The translations under genes were made by a program, and so were the position numbers. Below, in pieces: positions 1 through 7,854 of a DNA stretch of 14,995 nt. The DNA is from JANQIV01 sp050117315. Lineage in GTDB: Bacteria; Bacteroidota; Ignavibacteria; Ignavibacteriales; Melioribacteraceae. The stretch is from NCBI GenBank assembly GCA_050117315.1, contig JASFMY010000149.1, forward strand, positions 1 to 14,995. Direction: 5' to 3'. The notes under the pieces were generated by a model that worked only from the letters and a program-made list of their open reading frames with translations, ran no database searches and was not told where the DNA came from. Within the stretch, counting starts at the first letter, position 1. Each line of letters opens with the position of its first letter.

Positions 1-2
1 TT

Positions 3-17
3 TTTGTTTGTATGGGT
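3..17 (-). repeat. 15-bp leader motif, copy 1
   Basis: The minus strand reads ACCCATACAAACAAA. The same 15 bases in the same orientation occur at 10906-10920, in the leader of the TonB-dependent receptor gene. Here the motif lies downstream of a possible leftward promoter, so it would sit in the 5' leader of a gene beyond the left edge. It may be a shared regulatory or mRNA element, or a chance match in A/T-rich DNA. Confidence 0.4.
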
Positions 18-50
18 TTACTGCAAATTTATGAAAGGTGGCTCTTTTTT

Positions 51-79
51 ATTTTATTTTGCTTAACTGCTTTTTTCAA
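51..79 (-). promoter_or_regulatory. Possible sigma70-type promoter, leftward
   Basis: On the minus strand, TTGAAA (79-74) is followed after exactly 17 bases by TAAAAT (56-51). Each hexamer matches the consensus at five of six positions. Transcription would run leftwards out of the window through the shared 15-bp motif. No start codon occurs on the minus strand between here and the edge, so the gene it would serve lies outside the window. A/T-rich DNA gives such matches by chance fairly often. Confidence 0.35.
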
Positions 80-233
80 TGTTATTTCCAATTATGGGAC
101 TTTCCTTTTTAAACATAACTTCTTATTCATTATTTTTGCTCCTTAATCACACCGTTATTTTGTTTATATTTTATTAGATTTCTTCATCCACATAGGATGA
201 GTAACATGTTCAAAAAATAAAAAGGGAGGTAAA

Positions 234-482
234 ATGCTTAGCATTAACCTCATAAAAGATATTAACATTATCATTTTTTTATGGCATGTCTCAAGCAGAA
301 CCCCGTTCCATATTTTAGATTTTTCAAAAGCCCAGCTTGAAACAGCCAACAAGTTGCCAATCGGTGAACAGAGAATTAAATCCACTACACAGTGTAGCAC
401 GAATAAAGACCTAATGACAAAGTCTGTCCCTTGCGTGTGTTCTGCGGCGTACATCCTCCAAAAACTGGCAGTTCGTTTTTAA
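234..482 (+). CDS. Doubtful small protein, 82 aa
   Basis: This is an 82-codon ORF with a good ribosome binding site (GGGAGG ending about five bases before the ATG). I recognise no family. The N-terminal part is hydrophobic and isoleucine-rich (about residues 3-18). The rest is polar, with cysteines near the C-terminus (residues 54, 67 and 69). The minus strand of the same DNA carries a 96-codon ORF, so at least one of the two is a shadow. The plus ORF is favoured only because of its ribosome binding site, since the minus ORF has GGAGG directly abutting its ATG. The island is less A/T-rich than its flanks, so it could instead be a remnant or an RNA-coding stretch. Confidence 0.2.
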   Translation: MLSINLIKDINIIIFLWHVSSRTPFHILDFSKAQLETANKLPIGEQRIKSTTQCSTNKDLMTKSVPCVCSAAYILQKLAVRF

Positions 483-719
483 CTTATTCTCAAAAAGTAG
501 GGACCCCGTTCGAATTCATTAATTTCATCTTGTTTTTTTATAAAAATTGATTTTTTCAAATTATCCATTGAACCCTCACCAACAATTTTGTTTTGGAAGG
601 CACTTTTAGGTTGAAAAATATATAAATGTACTTTTTGGCATTTTATATCTAAGCTGAAGAAATTTAACTAAATTTTCTTAAAACTGAAGGTAAATTACTA
701 TTTCTTGGAAAAAAACAAA

Positions 720-748
720 TTGTCAAAATGGGTTTTGTTTTGTATTTT
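720..748 (+). promoter_or_regulatory. Possible promoter of the AraC-family gene
   Basis: TTGTCA (720-725) and TATTTT (743-748) are separated by 17 bases, giving a sigma70-like layout. A start site near 755 would leave a leader of about 50 bases before the ATG at 807. The tandem 14-bp repeat (769-801) would then lie just downstream of the start site, a position that suits repression. This was found by eye in A/T-rich sequence and is not strong. Confidence 0.3.
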
Positions 749-768
749 TTGGCACAATTGTTTTATTA

Positions 769-801
769 TTGAAACGGTTTTATCATTTTGAAACGGTTTT
801 A
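769..801 (+). repeat. Tandem 14-bp direct repeat, possible operator
   Basis: TTGAAACGGTTTTA occurs at 769-782 and again, identical, at 788-801, with a 19-bp period. The core AAAC-G-GTTT is itself an inverted repeat, so each unit could hold a dimeric repressor half or whole site. The second copy ends five bases before the ATG of the AraC-family gene, where a ribosome binding site would be expected, and no AGGAGG-like site is present. Likely roles are an operator for autoregulation or for another regulator. The period is near two helical turns. Confidence 0.5.
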
Positions 802-806
802 CATTT

Positions 807-1704
807 ATGATACGTACAAAATATAGTTCATTCAATTATCTTACGAGTACAGAAGCCGATAGGTTTTGGGGACTCTATGTTACAGGGAGCGGAAGCGCAG
901 ATATTCCACCAAATACTAAATATCCACCCACCCGACACCCCGATACCTATATGTTTGATTGGAGCCACGGCCGTGTTTTGCCGGAGTTTCAGACCCTTTA
1001 TATTACCCAAGGTGAAGGTATTTTTGAAACAAAAAAAAACCGGCAAGAAAAAAGTTTCTGCCGGGGATATAATGCTCCTTTTCCCGGGAATCTGGCATCG
1101 TTATCAGCCGAATTCTAAAACCGGATGGAAAGAATACTGGATTTCTTTTAACGGCAGACAGCCTGAAATATTTAGAAAAAACGAAATTCTTCATGAAAAT
1201 AATCCCGTAATAGAAGTTGGCCTAGATGAAACACTAATAAATTTATACCATCAGATTTTATCATTAATTGAAAGTGAAAAGACCGGTTTTCGAGAAATAA
1301 TCTCAACTCTTACATACCAGATTATAGCACAAGTTAATGCTATACAAAATTCAAAAAGGTTTGCCGGAAAAGAGATTGAAATTACAATTCAAAAAGCGAA
1401 AGCCTACATTATTGATAATATTGACTCGAATATAAAATTCAAAAAACTGGCTCACGAACTCGGAATTGGATATTCATGGTTTAGGCACATGTTCAGGCAT
1501 TATACCGGCTTGGCGCCCACTCAATATTTATTACAGATGAAGCTGAATAAAGCAAAGGAATTGGTTATAGGAACTTCGCTTTCAATAAAGCAAATTTCGG
1601 TAATGCTTGGCTTTGAATCTCAATATTATTTTTCAAAGATATTTAAAAAGAAGGTGGGAATGTCGCCGATTCAACTAAGAAATTATTCTCAGAAAAGAAA
1701 TTGA
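807..1704 (+). pseudogene. AraC/XylS-family regulator, +1 frameshift
   Basis: The product would be a transcription factor with an N-terminal AraC-binding cupin-like sensor domain and a C-terminal double helix-turn-helix. The frame that opens at 807 encodes about 77 residues including GLYVTGSG and QTLYITQGEGIFETKK. It must then shift by +1 inside the A9 run (1031-1039) into the frame ending at 1704, which continues TGKKKVSAGDIMLLFPG and GWKEYW, both typical of this sensor domain. Joined, the protein is about 298 residues, normal for the family. The DNA-binding domain covers roughly the last 110 residues (FKKLAHELGIGYSWFRHMF, then IKQISVMLGFESQYYFSKIF, then GMSPIQLR). The first 50 or so residues of the 877-1704 ORF are an out-of-frame artefact. 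One A fewer would restore the gene. The cause may be sequencing error, true mutation, or slippage on the A run. It faces the CE15 esterase gene convergently, so control of that locus is plausible but unproven. Confidence 0.8.
1031..1039 (+). other. A9 homopolymer at the frameshift point
   Basis: Nine consecutive A residues lie exactly where the reading frame of the AraC-family gene has to change from the 807 frame to the 877 frame. Deleting one A joins the two halves without loss of residues (GIFETKK followed by TGKKKV). Runs of nine A or T are known sites of polymerase slippage in bacteria and also of sequencing error. Confidence 0.75.
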
Positions 1705-1762
1705 TGAAATTAGTTGGTGATATTTTAGAAATTGATTTTTATAATTGAATCATAAAAGGAGA

Positions 1763-1795
1763 AACCCCGTTTTAACAGCATGCTAAAACGGGGTT
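1763..1795. terminator. Hairpin between convergent genes
   Basis: AACCCCGTTTTA (1763-1774) pairs perfectly with TAAAACGGGGTT (1784-1795) around a 9-base loop. It lies between the stop of the AraC-family gene (1704) and the stop of the CE15 gene (1811), so it can serve both strands. The U-tracts are imperfect: CTATTTATT follows on the plus strand and TTTCTCCTTTT on the minus strand. A shared bidirectional terminator is the likeliest reading. Confidence 0.75.
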
Positions 1796-1810
1796 CTATT
1801 TATTAACTTC

Positions 1811-3118
1811 CTACTTCAAATGCATGTCCATGAATTTTAAATAAACATCCCAGTCTGATGTTCCATCTGTAGTAAGCATTCCATGGTGCATATAATAACC
1901 TATATCATGAAAAATTGGAACGCCGCTTGGCGGTAATTTATTGGTTCCTAATCCCTTTTTCCCATGAAGTTCATAAACAGGTTCTGCCGCAACAGCAGCT
2001 TTAAATTCGCCCATGGGATCAGACCATTTATCAGTGTCTCCTGTTTGTAAAAGAATAGGGCGGGGAGCTATTAACGAAATAAGCATATGTGCATCAACAG
2101 GATTTGTATCCGGGTTATCTCCATACTTTGAATAGTTGGTACAGAATTGATAATAATACCGTGTAGACGAAACAAGATAACTTAGTGTTTCCCCGTAGTC
2201 GCGTCTGCTGAGTGCGGCACCTCCTTCTCCTGAGCAGCTCGGTATTGCCATAGCAAAACGTTCATCTCGTGCGGCTGTCCACAACGCTGTTTTACCTAAA
2301 CGGGATACTCCAGTAATTACCACTTTTTTACCATCTACATCAGGATCGGTTATTAAATAATCTAAAGCACGGCTAAGTCCCCAAGCCCATGCCGAGATTG
2401 CTCCCCATTCATCTGCAGCAGGTTCACTTTGACCGGATTTTAGATAAAGTCCGCGTATACCGTGAACTATACCGCCGGGGAAATCCGGGTCTATATCTCC
2501 GTAATAAACAGTAGCAAATCCGTATCCTCTTTGTATAAATTTTATAACGTTAATTTTTCCGAAGCTAAAGTTTGTATCGGCTTTTACTTTCTGTTTTTCC
2601 CTGTTCCATATTTTCCCAACTTTTACTCCGGAATCGTTTACAGTTTGACAGTTTGCCATAAAGCTAATATTGAGAAGTAACGGAACAGGGACATTTGAAT
2701 TTGTCGGAGTATAAATTAAAATCTCCATCTTTGGGGCAGTCTTTTCTTTTGAGAAATAAATTGTAACTTGTTTCCGGAGGGCTTTCCCTTCAAAGGCCGG
2801 TGTGCCTTTATCGAAAACTTCAAAGCTTACATCTTCAATACGCCCCGGAGAGCGGCCGAACTGATTCTCTTCGAATAATTTTATAAGCTCGGGACGGCGT
2901 TTGTTAAACCATGTTTTCGTGTCCGTTACTTTTTGCCCGTTTAAAAGCTTTAAGGGATCGGGTAATATATAAGAGCCTACATTAGCTTCGGTGTAATGAA
3001 TAATAACACCGTTATGTTCTTCATCGGGCCAATCTCTAATTTGGGCTATGGTAATATTGGTCTGTAATAAAAGAGCAAAGGTTATAAGGATAAAATTGAG
3101 ACGGCATTTTAAAAACAT
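1811..3118 (-). CDS. CE15-type glucuronoyl esterase, secreted
   Basis: This is a 435-residue alpha/beta hydrolase of carbohydrate esterase family 15 (4-O-methyl-glucuronoyl methylesterase / acetyl-xylan-esterase-like), which cleaves esters of glucuronate such as lignin-xylan cross-links. A signal peptide covers residues 1-25 (hydrophobic stretch, cut near IAQ), so it acts in the periplasm or outside. Visible family marks are the nucleophile motif GVSRLGKTALW with Ser272 and the adjacent Arg273, the oxyanion and binding stretch SGEGGAALSRRDYGE (296-310), and HHG with the catalytic His at 411 or 412. The canonical acid position, 23 residues after the Ser, is Cys295, so the acid is probably an Asp in TGDTDKWSDP (359-368), as seen in some bacterial CE15 enzymes. 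There is no T9SS tail. The start is supported by AAGGAGG (3125-3131) six bases upstream. It has its own 120-bp leader region after the terminator of the PorV-like gene. Confidence 0.85.
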   Translation of the reverse strand: MFLKCRLNFILITFALLLQTNITIAQIRDWPDEEHNGVIIHYTEANVGSYILPDPLKLLNGQKVTDTKTWFNKRRPELIKLFEENQFGRSPGRIEDVSFEVFDKGTPAFEGKALRKQVTIYFSKEKTAPKMEILIYTPTNSNVPVPLLLNISFMANCQTVNDSGVKVGKIWNREKQKVKADTNFSFGKINVIKFIQRGYGFATVYYGDIDPDFPGGIVHGIRGLYLKSGQSEPAADEWGAISAWAWGLSRALDYLITDPDVDGKKVVITGVSRLGKTALWTAARDERFAMAIPSCSGEGGAALSRRDYGETLSYLVSSTRYYYQFCTNYSKYGDNPDTNPVDAHMLISLIAPRPILLQTGDTDKWSDPMGEFKAAVAAEPVYELHGKKGLGTNKLPPSGVPIFHDIGYYMHHGMLTTDGTSDWDVYLKFMDMHLK

Positions 3119-3235
3119 GCATAACCTCCTTAATTGAGATTAATCATTAGTGAAGTCCTTATACTATTTTATACACAAGCCAAATTGGTTTTGGGATTTA
3201 GTTTTTAGAATGATCGGCACAAAATATTGGAAAAC

Positions 3236-3269
3236 AAAAAAAGGGGATGAAATTTTTTTCATCCCCTTT
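3236..3269 (-). terminator. Strong intrinsic terminator after PorV-like gene
   Basis: The 13-bp perfect stem AAAGGGGATGAAA (3240-3252) / TTTCATCCCCTTT (3257-3269) has a four-base loop. Read on the minus strand it ends in a run of seven T (3242-3236). It starts five bases after the stop codon at 3275. This marks the end of the transcription unit that includes the TonB receptor and separates it from the CE15 gene. Confidence 0.93.
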
Positions 3270-3274
3270 GAAAG

Positions 3275-4294
3275 TTAAATACCGAAACTAACGCTGAACA
3301 TATGAACAGCATCAAATATTCCAAAATCAATATATGAGTAATCAAATCCAACAGTTGTAGTTCCCATAACATTATACCTTATCCCGCTTCCGAAATTTAA
3401 TCCTTGTTCTGAATCTTTTGCAAATAATCCCTTATATCCGACCCTTACGGAAAAGATATCATGAAATATATACTCCGTACCCACGTTAACTGACTCTACG
3501 TCATCGCTAGGGTGAAGTGCATCGGCAGATATTATCCAATTGCTGTTTGCCAATCCTTTTAGAATATCCATTGAAACACCCACACGAAACATTAATGGAA
3601 GATCAAATTCATCGGTTTCCAAATTTGCGTTAATATATTCATTATTTCCTTTGACATTTTCAGCTATATCATGCTGAACCAGCATATCCTGTCCTTCAAG
3701 CTGCATTTTTGTACCGTAATTTGATATACTCATACCCAAAGTTAAGCCGTTAAAATTAGTTCGGAAAATAGCACCGACATCAAGAGCAAATCCGTTTGCA
3801 TTTGAGTGATATAAACGTTCATTAATGTATTTGGCATTAAAACCAATTGCAAATTGATCGGTTAATTGACGGGCGTAACTAATACCGAAAGCATAGCTGC
3901 CTGCATCAAATAATTCTCCGGTTCCATCCGGACTGGCAATAGTTGTTCTTTCTATTTCATCCATTGTAAGAAATGTTGCGTTAACACCTAAAGTTCCAAA
4001 ATTGCCGAGGGATAATACTGCGCCGGCATAATTGAGAGACAAGTCTGCAATCCATTTGGAATTTAAAAATGTGGTTTCAAAATTCTCCACATTTGCTATA
4101 CCTGCTGGATTCCAGTACATGGCTGTAGCATCATCGGCAATGGATACAAATGCGCTCCCCATTCCGGTTCCTCTCGGGCCAATATCTATTGCTAGAAAGC
4201 TTCCTGCAGTAGTACCTACCTTGGTTACCTGAGCTTGGTACTGGATACTAAACGCCAGCAGCAAACATAAAACCAACTGAAAATATTTTCTCAT
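3275..4294 (-). CDS. PorV/PorQ-family outer-membrane protein
   Basis: This is a predicted outer-membrane beta-barrel of the PorV/PorQ (UPF0164-like) group; the known PorV works with T9SS as the shuttle that hands cargo on to the cell surface. From the chosen start it has 339 residues. There is a signal peptide (MRKYFQLVLCLLLAFSIQYQAQ), then the family's N-terminal signature GPRGTGMGSAF (39-49) and ADDATAMYWNPAG (53-65), followed by alternating barrel strands to a C-terminal SVSFGI. The start at 4294 is chosen because it puts the signal peptide at the N-terminus and has GGAG eight bases upstream (4303-4306). A longer frame opens at 4384 with AGGGGG five bases upstream and nine bases after the stop of the preceding gene, adding 30 residues that look unlike a signal sequence. 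It is last in the receptor operon. Its specific cargo is unknown; it could be a PorV paralogue dedicated to this locus. Confidence 0.85.
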   Translation of the reverse strand: MRKYFQLVLCLLLAFSIQYQAQVTKVGTTAGSFLAIDIGPRGTGMGSAFVSIADDATAMYWNPAGIANVENFETTFLNSKWIADLSLNYAGAVLSLGNFGTLGVNATFLTMDEIERTTIASPDGTGELFDAGSYAFGISYARQLTDQFAIGFNAKYINERLYHSNANGFALDVGAIFRTNFNGLTLGMSISNYGTKMQLEGQDMLVQHDIAENVKGNNEYINANLETDEFDLPLMFRVGVSMDILKGLANSNWIISADALHPSDDVESVNVGTEYIFHDIFSVRVGYKGLFAKDSEQGLNFGSGIRYNVMGTTTVGFDYSYIDFGIFDAVHMFSVSFGI

Positions 4295-4393
4295 TTTAAT
4301 CACTCCAATTTTTATTTGTACCGGTTCGGGAAAATAAATCCGCTTCCATGGGAATTGATTATTAAAAATTTTGTTTGCTTTCATGATATCCCC

Positions 4394-7300
4394 CTACTTA
4401 ATAATCACAAATTTGCCGATCTTTTCACCGATTCCATCAGCTTCAACATGGTAAATATATATACCGTAGGAAATTTCCAGATTATCTTTTGAGAGCATAT
4501 TCCAAATTTCGGTGCCGTTATCTATTGACGATTCATGGTAAATTGTTTTTATCAACTGACCCCTTACGTTGAATATTTTAATAGTACACTTTGCGGGTAA
4601 ATGAGTGAAATGCAGTTCTCTATCACCGCGTCCGTTTGAATAAGGATTAGTTGGTTCCCAGGCATTTGAAACAATGTATGGATTAGGCACTACTCTTATT
4701 TTATCCATATCCACTTTAGCCAAGTCATCATCTATGGAAGAGGCAAGTATTGTAAACTCATAAGAATCAACAGATGTAAAAGGCCGGATAAATTCAACAT
4801 GGAACTCGTCGCCGGGGCCTACTGAACTTGTATCTTCAAGAGCATTTACCGAAACTTTGAATAACCAGCTGGCTACTTGATTTTCAACATCTTTCAAGAA
4901 TATGATCTCATCGGACCTTCTTCTGTCCATATCGAAATCAAATTTACCTGTTGTTGTTTCTACACGGTCTCTAAAAGCAAAAGGAACTTTTTCGTTTGTT
5001 TTACTATTGAAAATAGTAAAGTTTGTAGGGACAGCTGGTAATAAAGTAGAGCCCCTCATAAACACTCTTGAAGTATCAACACCAATATCACTAAAGATTA
5101 TATCGAAATCTCCATCTAAAAGCCCGTAAGTGACGCTGCTTAAAGTGATGGGTGCAAAATCCCAATCAGGAATATCCTCCCTGTTCCAGCCAGTATTTGA
5201 TGTATCGATAGTCAACTTATCAGGATTATCGAGAAATGATAACTGGAAACCATCGGTTACAGGTAACCCCTCATATTCATCACCTTCCAAAGAATAATCT
5301 TCCAATAAAACCTCACCGCTTGTTAAATCTTCAAGTGTAAAGCCGCTGGTTGTGGATAAGCGGCTAATTAAACTATCCGAAAATGTTATTTTATATGTAT
5401 GATTATCCTCTATTTGTGTGTCATCAACAATTTCTAGGTTAACAGAACCTGCAGCTACGTTTTCCGCGCCGGGAATCAGTTGTGAATCCTGGAGTTGAGC
5501 TTCGGTATATCCTGCTGAAGGAGCTTCAGGTCTAACAACCACTACGTTTGTTCCTTTTTCAACTTCACCAGAAGTCTGGACAGCAACGTACTTAGTACAT
5601 TCAGATGGATCAATACCTCTGTCCGGATCACCATGATCGTAAGAAGTAACTGCATAATAATACTGTGTTCCGTTTACAGCGGTTGTATCTACCCAACGAT
5701 GCCTTAATCCGGTATTGTCGCCTAAATAAAAATGAATACCGGCCTGATTTGTAGCTACCTCGGCAAATCCTTCATATTCATTATTATAATCGAATTGTGC
5801 CATAGGTTCACGAAAAATAACGGTGCCGTAACCGTCCGTAATAGGTGTTGCATCCTCCCAGCCCGGGTCGGTTGAACGATAAATTTTATATCCTTCAAAA
5901 TCTTTTCCGCTAATGGGATCCTCTGAAAATTCGGCATAATCATCCCAAAACAAAGTTACTTTATTATCTCCAGCAACTGCTCTTACAGTTGGGATGTAAG
6001 GAGCTTTTGAAAAATTATAATTCTGATTATATGCTAAGGCAACATTTTCTTTGGTTCTCAGCAAAGCATCATAAGTTAAACCAGCTAGAATTCCCATAGA
6101 AATTCTTTCGGTCTGACCCGGTGTTGAGGGGAAATAACCTGAACCGAATAATAATTCAACGTTTTGTTTCTCTATCGGTAAAGCAAATGTACCGGGAACC
6201 ATCAAGTTCCAGTAGTTTTCATCATCATATTGCGGTACATCACTCCATTCGTATAGGTTACCGCTTGTTAATCCCAAAAGGTCGGTTTCGTCAACGTCGG
6301 TTTTGTCGAAATGAGGTTCACCGGGGCTTGGCACACCATCTTCTTCTCCCGTATCGGCACCGGGGTAAAGCGGGTTACCAGGCAGCAACCCATCGGCACC
6401 GGTATCATCGGTTGATGGATCCCAGTCACCGTCATTATCAATGCCATCGTCACGCCTTTCATCTAAAAGGATATTGTCTGATCCTACACCTGTTATGTAG
6501 TTTACAGATTTATAACCTACATAAAGATATTGTAATACCCCTTGTGCATCCTCCGCACCTCTGCTTTCATCTATTACTCCGTTAAGATTATCGTCAAAAA
6601 GATTATCCCCTTTCTCCTCCATAGCTTTACCATCCCAATACTTATATGTTCTTGCGTTAAGAGTAAGAACCAAAGTATCAACCGAACTTTTACCTTGTGC
6701 CTGGAGAGCAGCGTTTAATGTTGTAACCGAACGCTCATAAGTTTCGTAATCAATTAATATTATTTGATCGTTCAGATTAAGTGTTATCGGTTCAAACATA
6801 GATTCGGTAATACTAACCCCGGAACCGGTTTGACCGTCGTTATCATTATCAATCCCATCATAGGGATTGCCGGGACTTTCAAGGAATGCACCGCCAAAGT
6901 ATCCTACTGGGCTCCATGACCCGGCTCCGATATCATCACCATCCCACATATAAGCCATGCTTTCATCCCTATTAAATGCAGCGTTATCATCACTTCCATC
7001 ATCACCAGAGGAACTTTCGCCCATATTGTTCCCGATTTTATAGGCAAAGATCATTTTATCGTGCTTAAACGTACCAATATTTTCTATGTCATAAAGACAA
7101 AAAAGTGCATCTTGAACTGCTGATTTAGCCCATTGAAATCCTCTTACGTAAATTCTTAATCCAAGTCCGCCCCTTGTCAGGTCTGTACTATCAGGAGTAA
7201 ACCGGTTAATAAATTCAAGGTTGTTATAATCATCTGCAACAAAATAACTTTCTTCATCGGCATTATATACATCTTTCCCGAAATAACCATTCCATGAACC

Positions 7301-7831
7301 TGCCCAGCCGTCTGCAGAATAAATATCGTACGGATTATCAACGTCGCTTATATCCGGCCAAAAACCCGGCCATGAATTTTCCCATTCGCCTGAACCTTTT
7401 GCCATGGCTACATTTAATTCATCGGGATTTGCAAACCCCGGTAAGGGTAAAAACGTATACCACTCGCCCGTAGATTCATTCTGGTCCCCGCGTGAATTAC
7501 CTTCATTGGCGCCTATATTTTCACTTAAAATGTGAAGCAGATTTTTTTCGTTATCCAATAACTCAGAGCCCACAAATATATTACCGTCCACCAGATAATA
7601 GTGTCCCGAGTTGATAGGCCATTCGCCTATTATTTCGTCTGATGTTCGAGGACTAATAGCCCCGTATGTACCGTCATTGTAAAACGTAACTCTAAACTGG
7701 TTACCCGCATGAACACCCATACGAAGCTCGTTAAATGTACCGTGTAATCCACTCATCTGTGCTTTGGTGATGGAGAGAGTAATACACATAAAAAATGTCA
7801 TCACCATAAGAAGTTTTGAAAATTTATCCAT
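4394..7831 (-). CDS. Large secreted multidomain protein, T9SS-type tail
   Basis: The product has 1145 residues and an unknown specific function. A signal peptide covers about 1-24 (cut before QMSGLHG). There is no lipobox cysteine, so this is not a SusD-type lipoprotein. The region 25-320 is rich in Trp, Gly and Tyr. Three Asp/Asn-rich loops follow that resemble calcium-binding thrombospondin-3/EF-like loops: DGIDNDNDG (325-333), a second around 409-423, and DDGIDNDGD (461-469). A fibronectin-III-like module spans about 612-735 (VTLFWDDY, FEGYKIYRS, YYYAVTSYDHGD). The C-terminal stretch from about 1045 (VVPNPY, then IKIFNVRGQLIKTIY, then YGIYIYHVEADG, ending KFVIIK) resembles the FlgD-like T9SS type A sorting domain, in a divergent form. 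It starts 23 bases after the TonB receptor stop with GGGAG eight bases before the ATG, and it is followed closely by the PorV-like gene. I infer a surface protein that works with the receptor, perhaps in ligand capture. Confidence 0.75.
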   Translation of the reverse strand: MDKFSKLLMVMTFFMCITLSITKAQMSGLHGTFNELRMGVHAGNQFRVTFYNDGTYGAISPRTSDEIIGEWPINSGHYYLVDGNIFVGSELLDNEKNLLHILSENIGANEGNSRGDQNESTGEWYTFLPLPGFANPDELNVAMAKGSGEWENSWPGFWPDISDVDNPYDIYSADGWAGSWNGYFGKDVYNADEESYFVADDYNNLEFINRFTPDSTDLTRGGLGLRIYVRGFQWAKSAVQDALFCLYDIENIGTFKHDKMIFAYKIGNNMGESSSGDDGSDDNAAFNRDESMAYMWDGDDIGAGSWSPVGYFGGAFLESPGNPYDGIDNDNDGQTGSGVSITESMFEPITLNLNDQIILIDYETYERSVTTLNAALQAQGKSSVDTLVLTLNARTYKYWDGKAMEEKGDNLFDDNLNGVIDESRGAEDAQGVLQYLYVGYKSVNYITGVGSDNILLDERRDDGIDNDGDWDPSTDDTGADGLLPGNPLYPGADTGEEDGVPSPGEPHFDKTDVDETDLLGLTSGNLYEWSDVPQYDDENYWNLMVPGTFALPIEKQNVELLFGSGYFPSTPGQTERISMGILAGLTYDALLRTKENVALAYNQNYNFSKAPYIPTVRAVAGDNKVTLFWDDYAEFSEDPISGKDFEGYKIYRSTDPGWEDATPITDGYGTVIFREPMAQFDYNNEYEGFAEVATNQAGIHFYLGDNTGLRHRWVDTTAVNGTQYYYAVTSYDHGDPDRGIDPSECTKYVAVQTSGEVEKGTNVVVVRPEAPSAGYTEAQLQDSQLIPGAENVAAGSVNLEIVDDTQIEDNHTYKITFSDSLISRLSTTSGFTLEDLTSGEVLLEDYSLEGDEYEGLPVTDGFQLSFLDNPDKLTIDTSNTGWNREDIPDWDFAPITLSSVTYGLLDGDFDIIFSDIGVDTSRVFMRGSTLLPAVPTNFTIFNSKTNEKVPFAFRDRVETTTGKFDFDMDRRRSDEIIFLKDVENQVASWLFKVSVNALEDTSSVGPGDEFHVEFIRPFTSVDSYEFTILASSIDDDLAKVDMDKIRVVPNPYIVSNAWEPTNPYSNGRGDRELHFTHLPAKCTIKIFNVRGQLIKTIYHESSIDNGTEIWNMLSKDNLEISYGIYIYHVEADGIGEKIGKFVIIK

Positions 7832-7854
7832 TCTATTATCTCCCTGAAGTTAAA

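Larger units (their letters stand above)
1..806. other. Gene-poor intergenic region, no firm gene
   Basis: This stretch is mostly very A/T-rich and has no ORF that I recognise. It holds a possible leftward promoter (51-79) with a leader motif (3-17) that recurs upstream of the TonB receptor. It also holds two opposed small ORFs (plus 234-482; minus 164-454) in a less A/T-rich island at about 290-500, and a possible rightward promoter plus tandem repeat (720-801) serving the AraC gene. A tiny minus-strand ORF at 130-92 (12 codons) has a good AAGGAG eight bases before its ATG. No RNA gene or mobile element is visible here. Confidence 0.6.

Noticed and set aside
164..454. 96-codon minus-strand ORF
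   Set aside because: It overlaps a plus-strand ORF with a better ribosome binding site; GGAGG directly abuts its ATG with no spacer, and no family is recognisable.
500..520. GTTCGAATTC resembling a tRNA T-loop, possible att site
   Set aside because: The flanking bases do not form a T-stem and no cloverleaf can be drawn on either strand.
877..1035. N-terminal 50 or so residues of the 877-1704 ORF
   Set aside because: The 807 frame over the same DNA carries the typical sensor-domain sequence, so this part is an out-of-frame artefact of the frameshift.
6121..6585. 154-codon plus-strand His-rich ORF
   Set aside because: It is antisense to the Asp-rich region of the 1145-aa protein; His-rich translation is what reversed Asp codons give.
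4394..7831. Idea that the 1145-aa protein is a SusD-type lipoprotein
   Set aside because: The signal peptide has no lipobox cysteine, and the Asp-rich loops and fibronectin-like module do not resemble the helical SusD fold.
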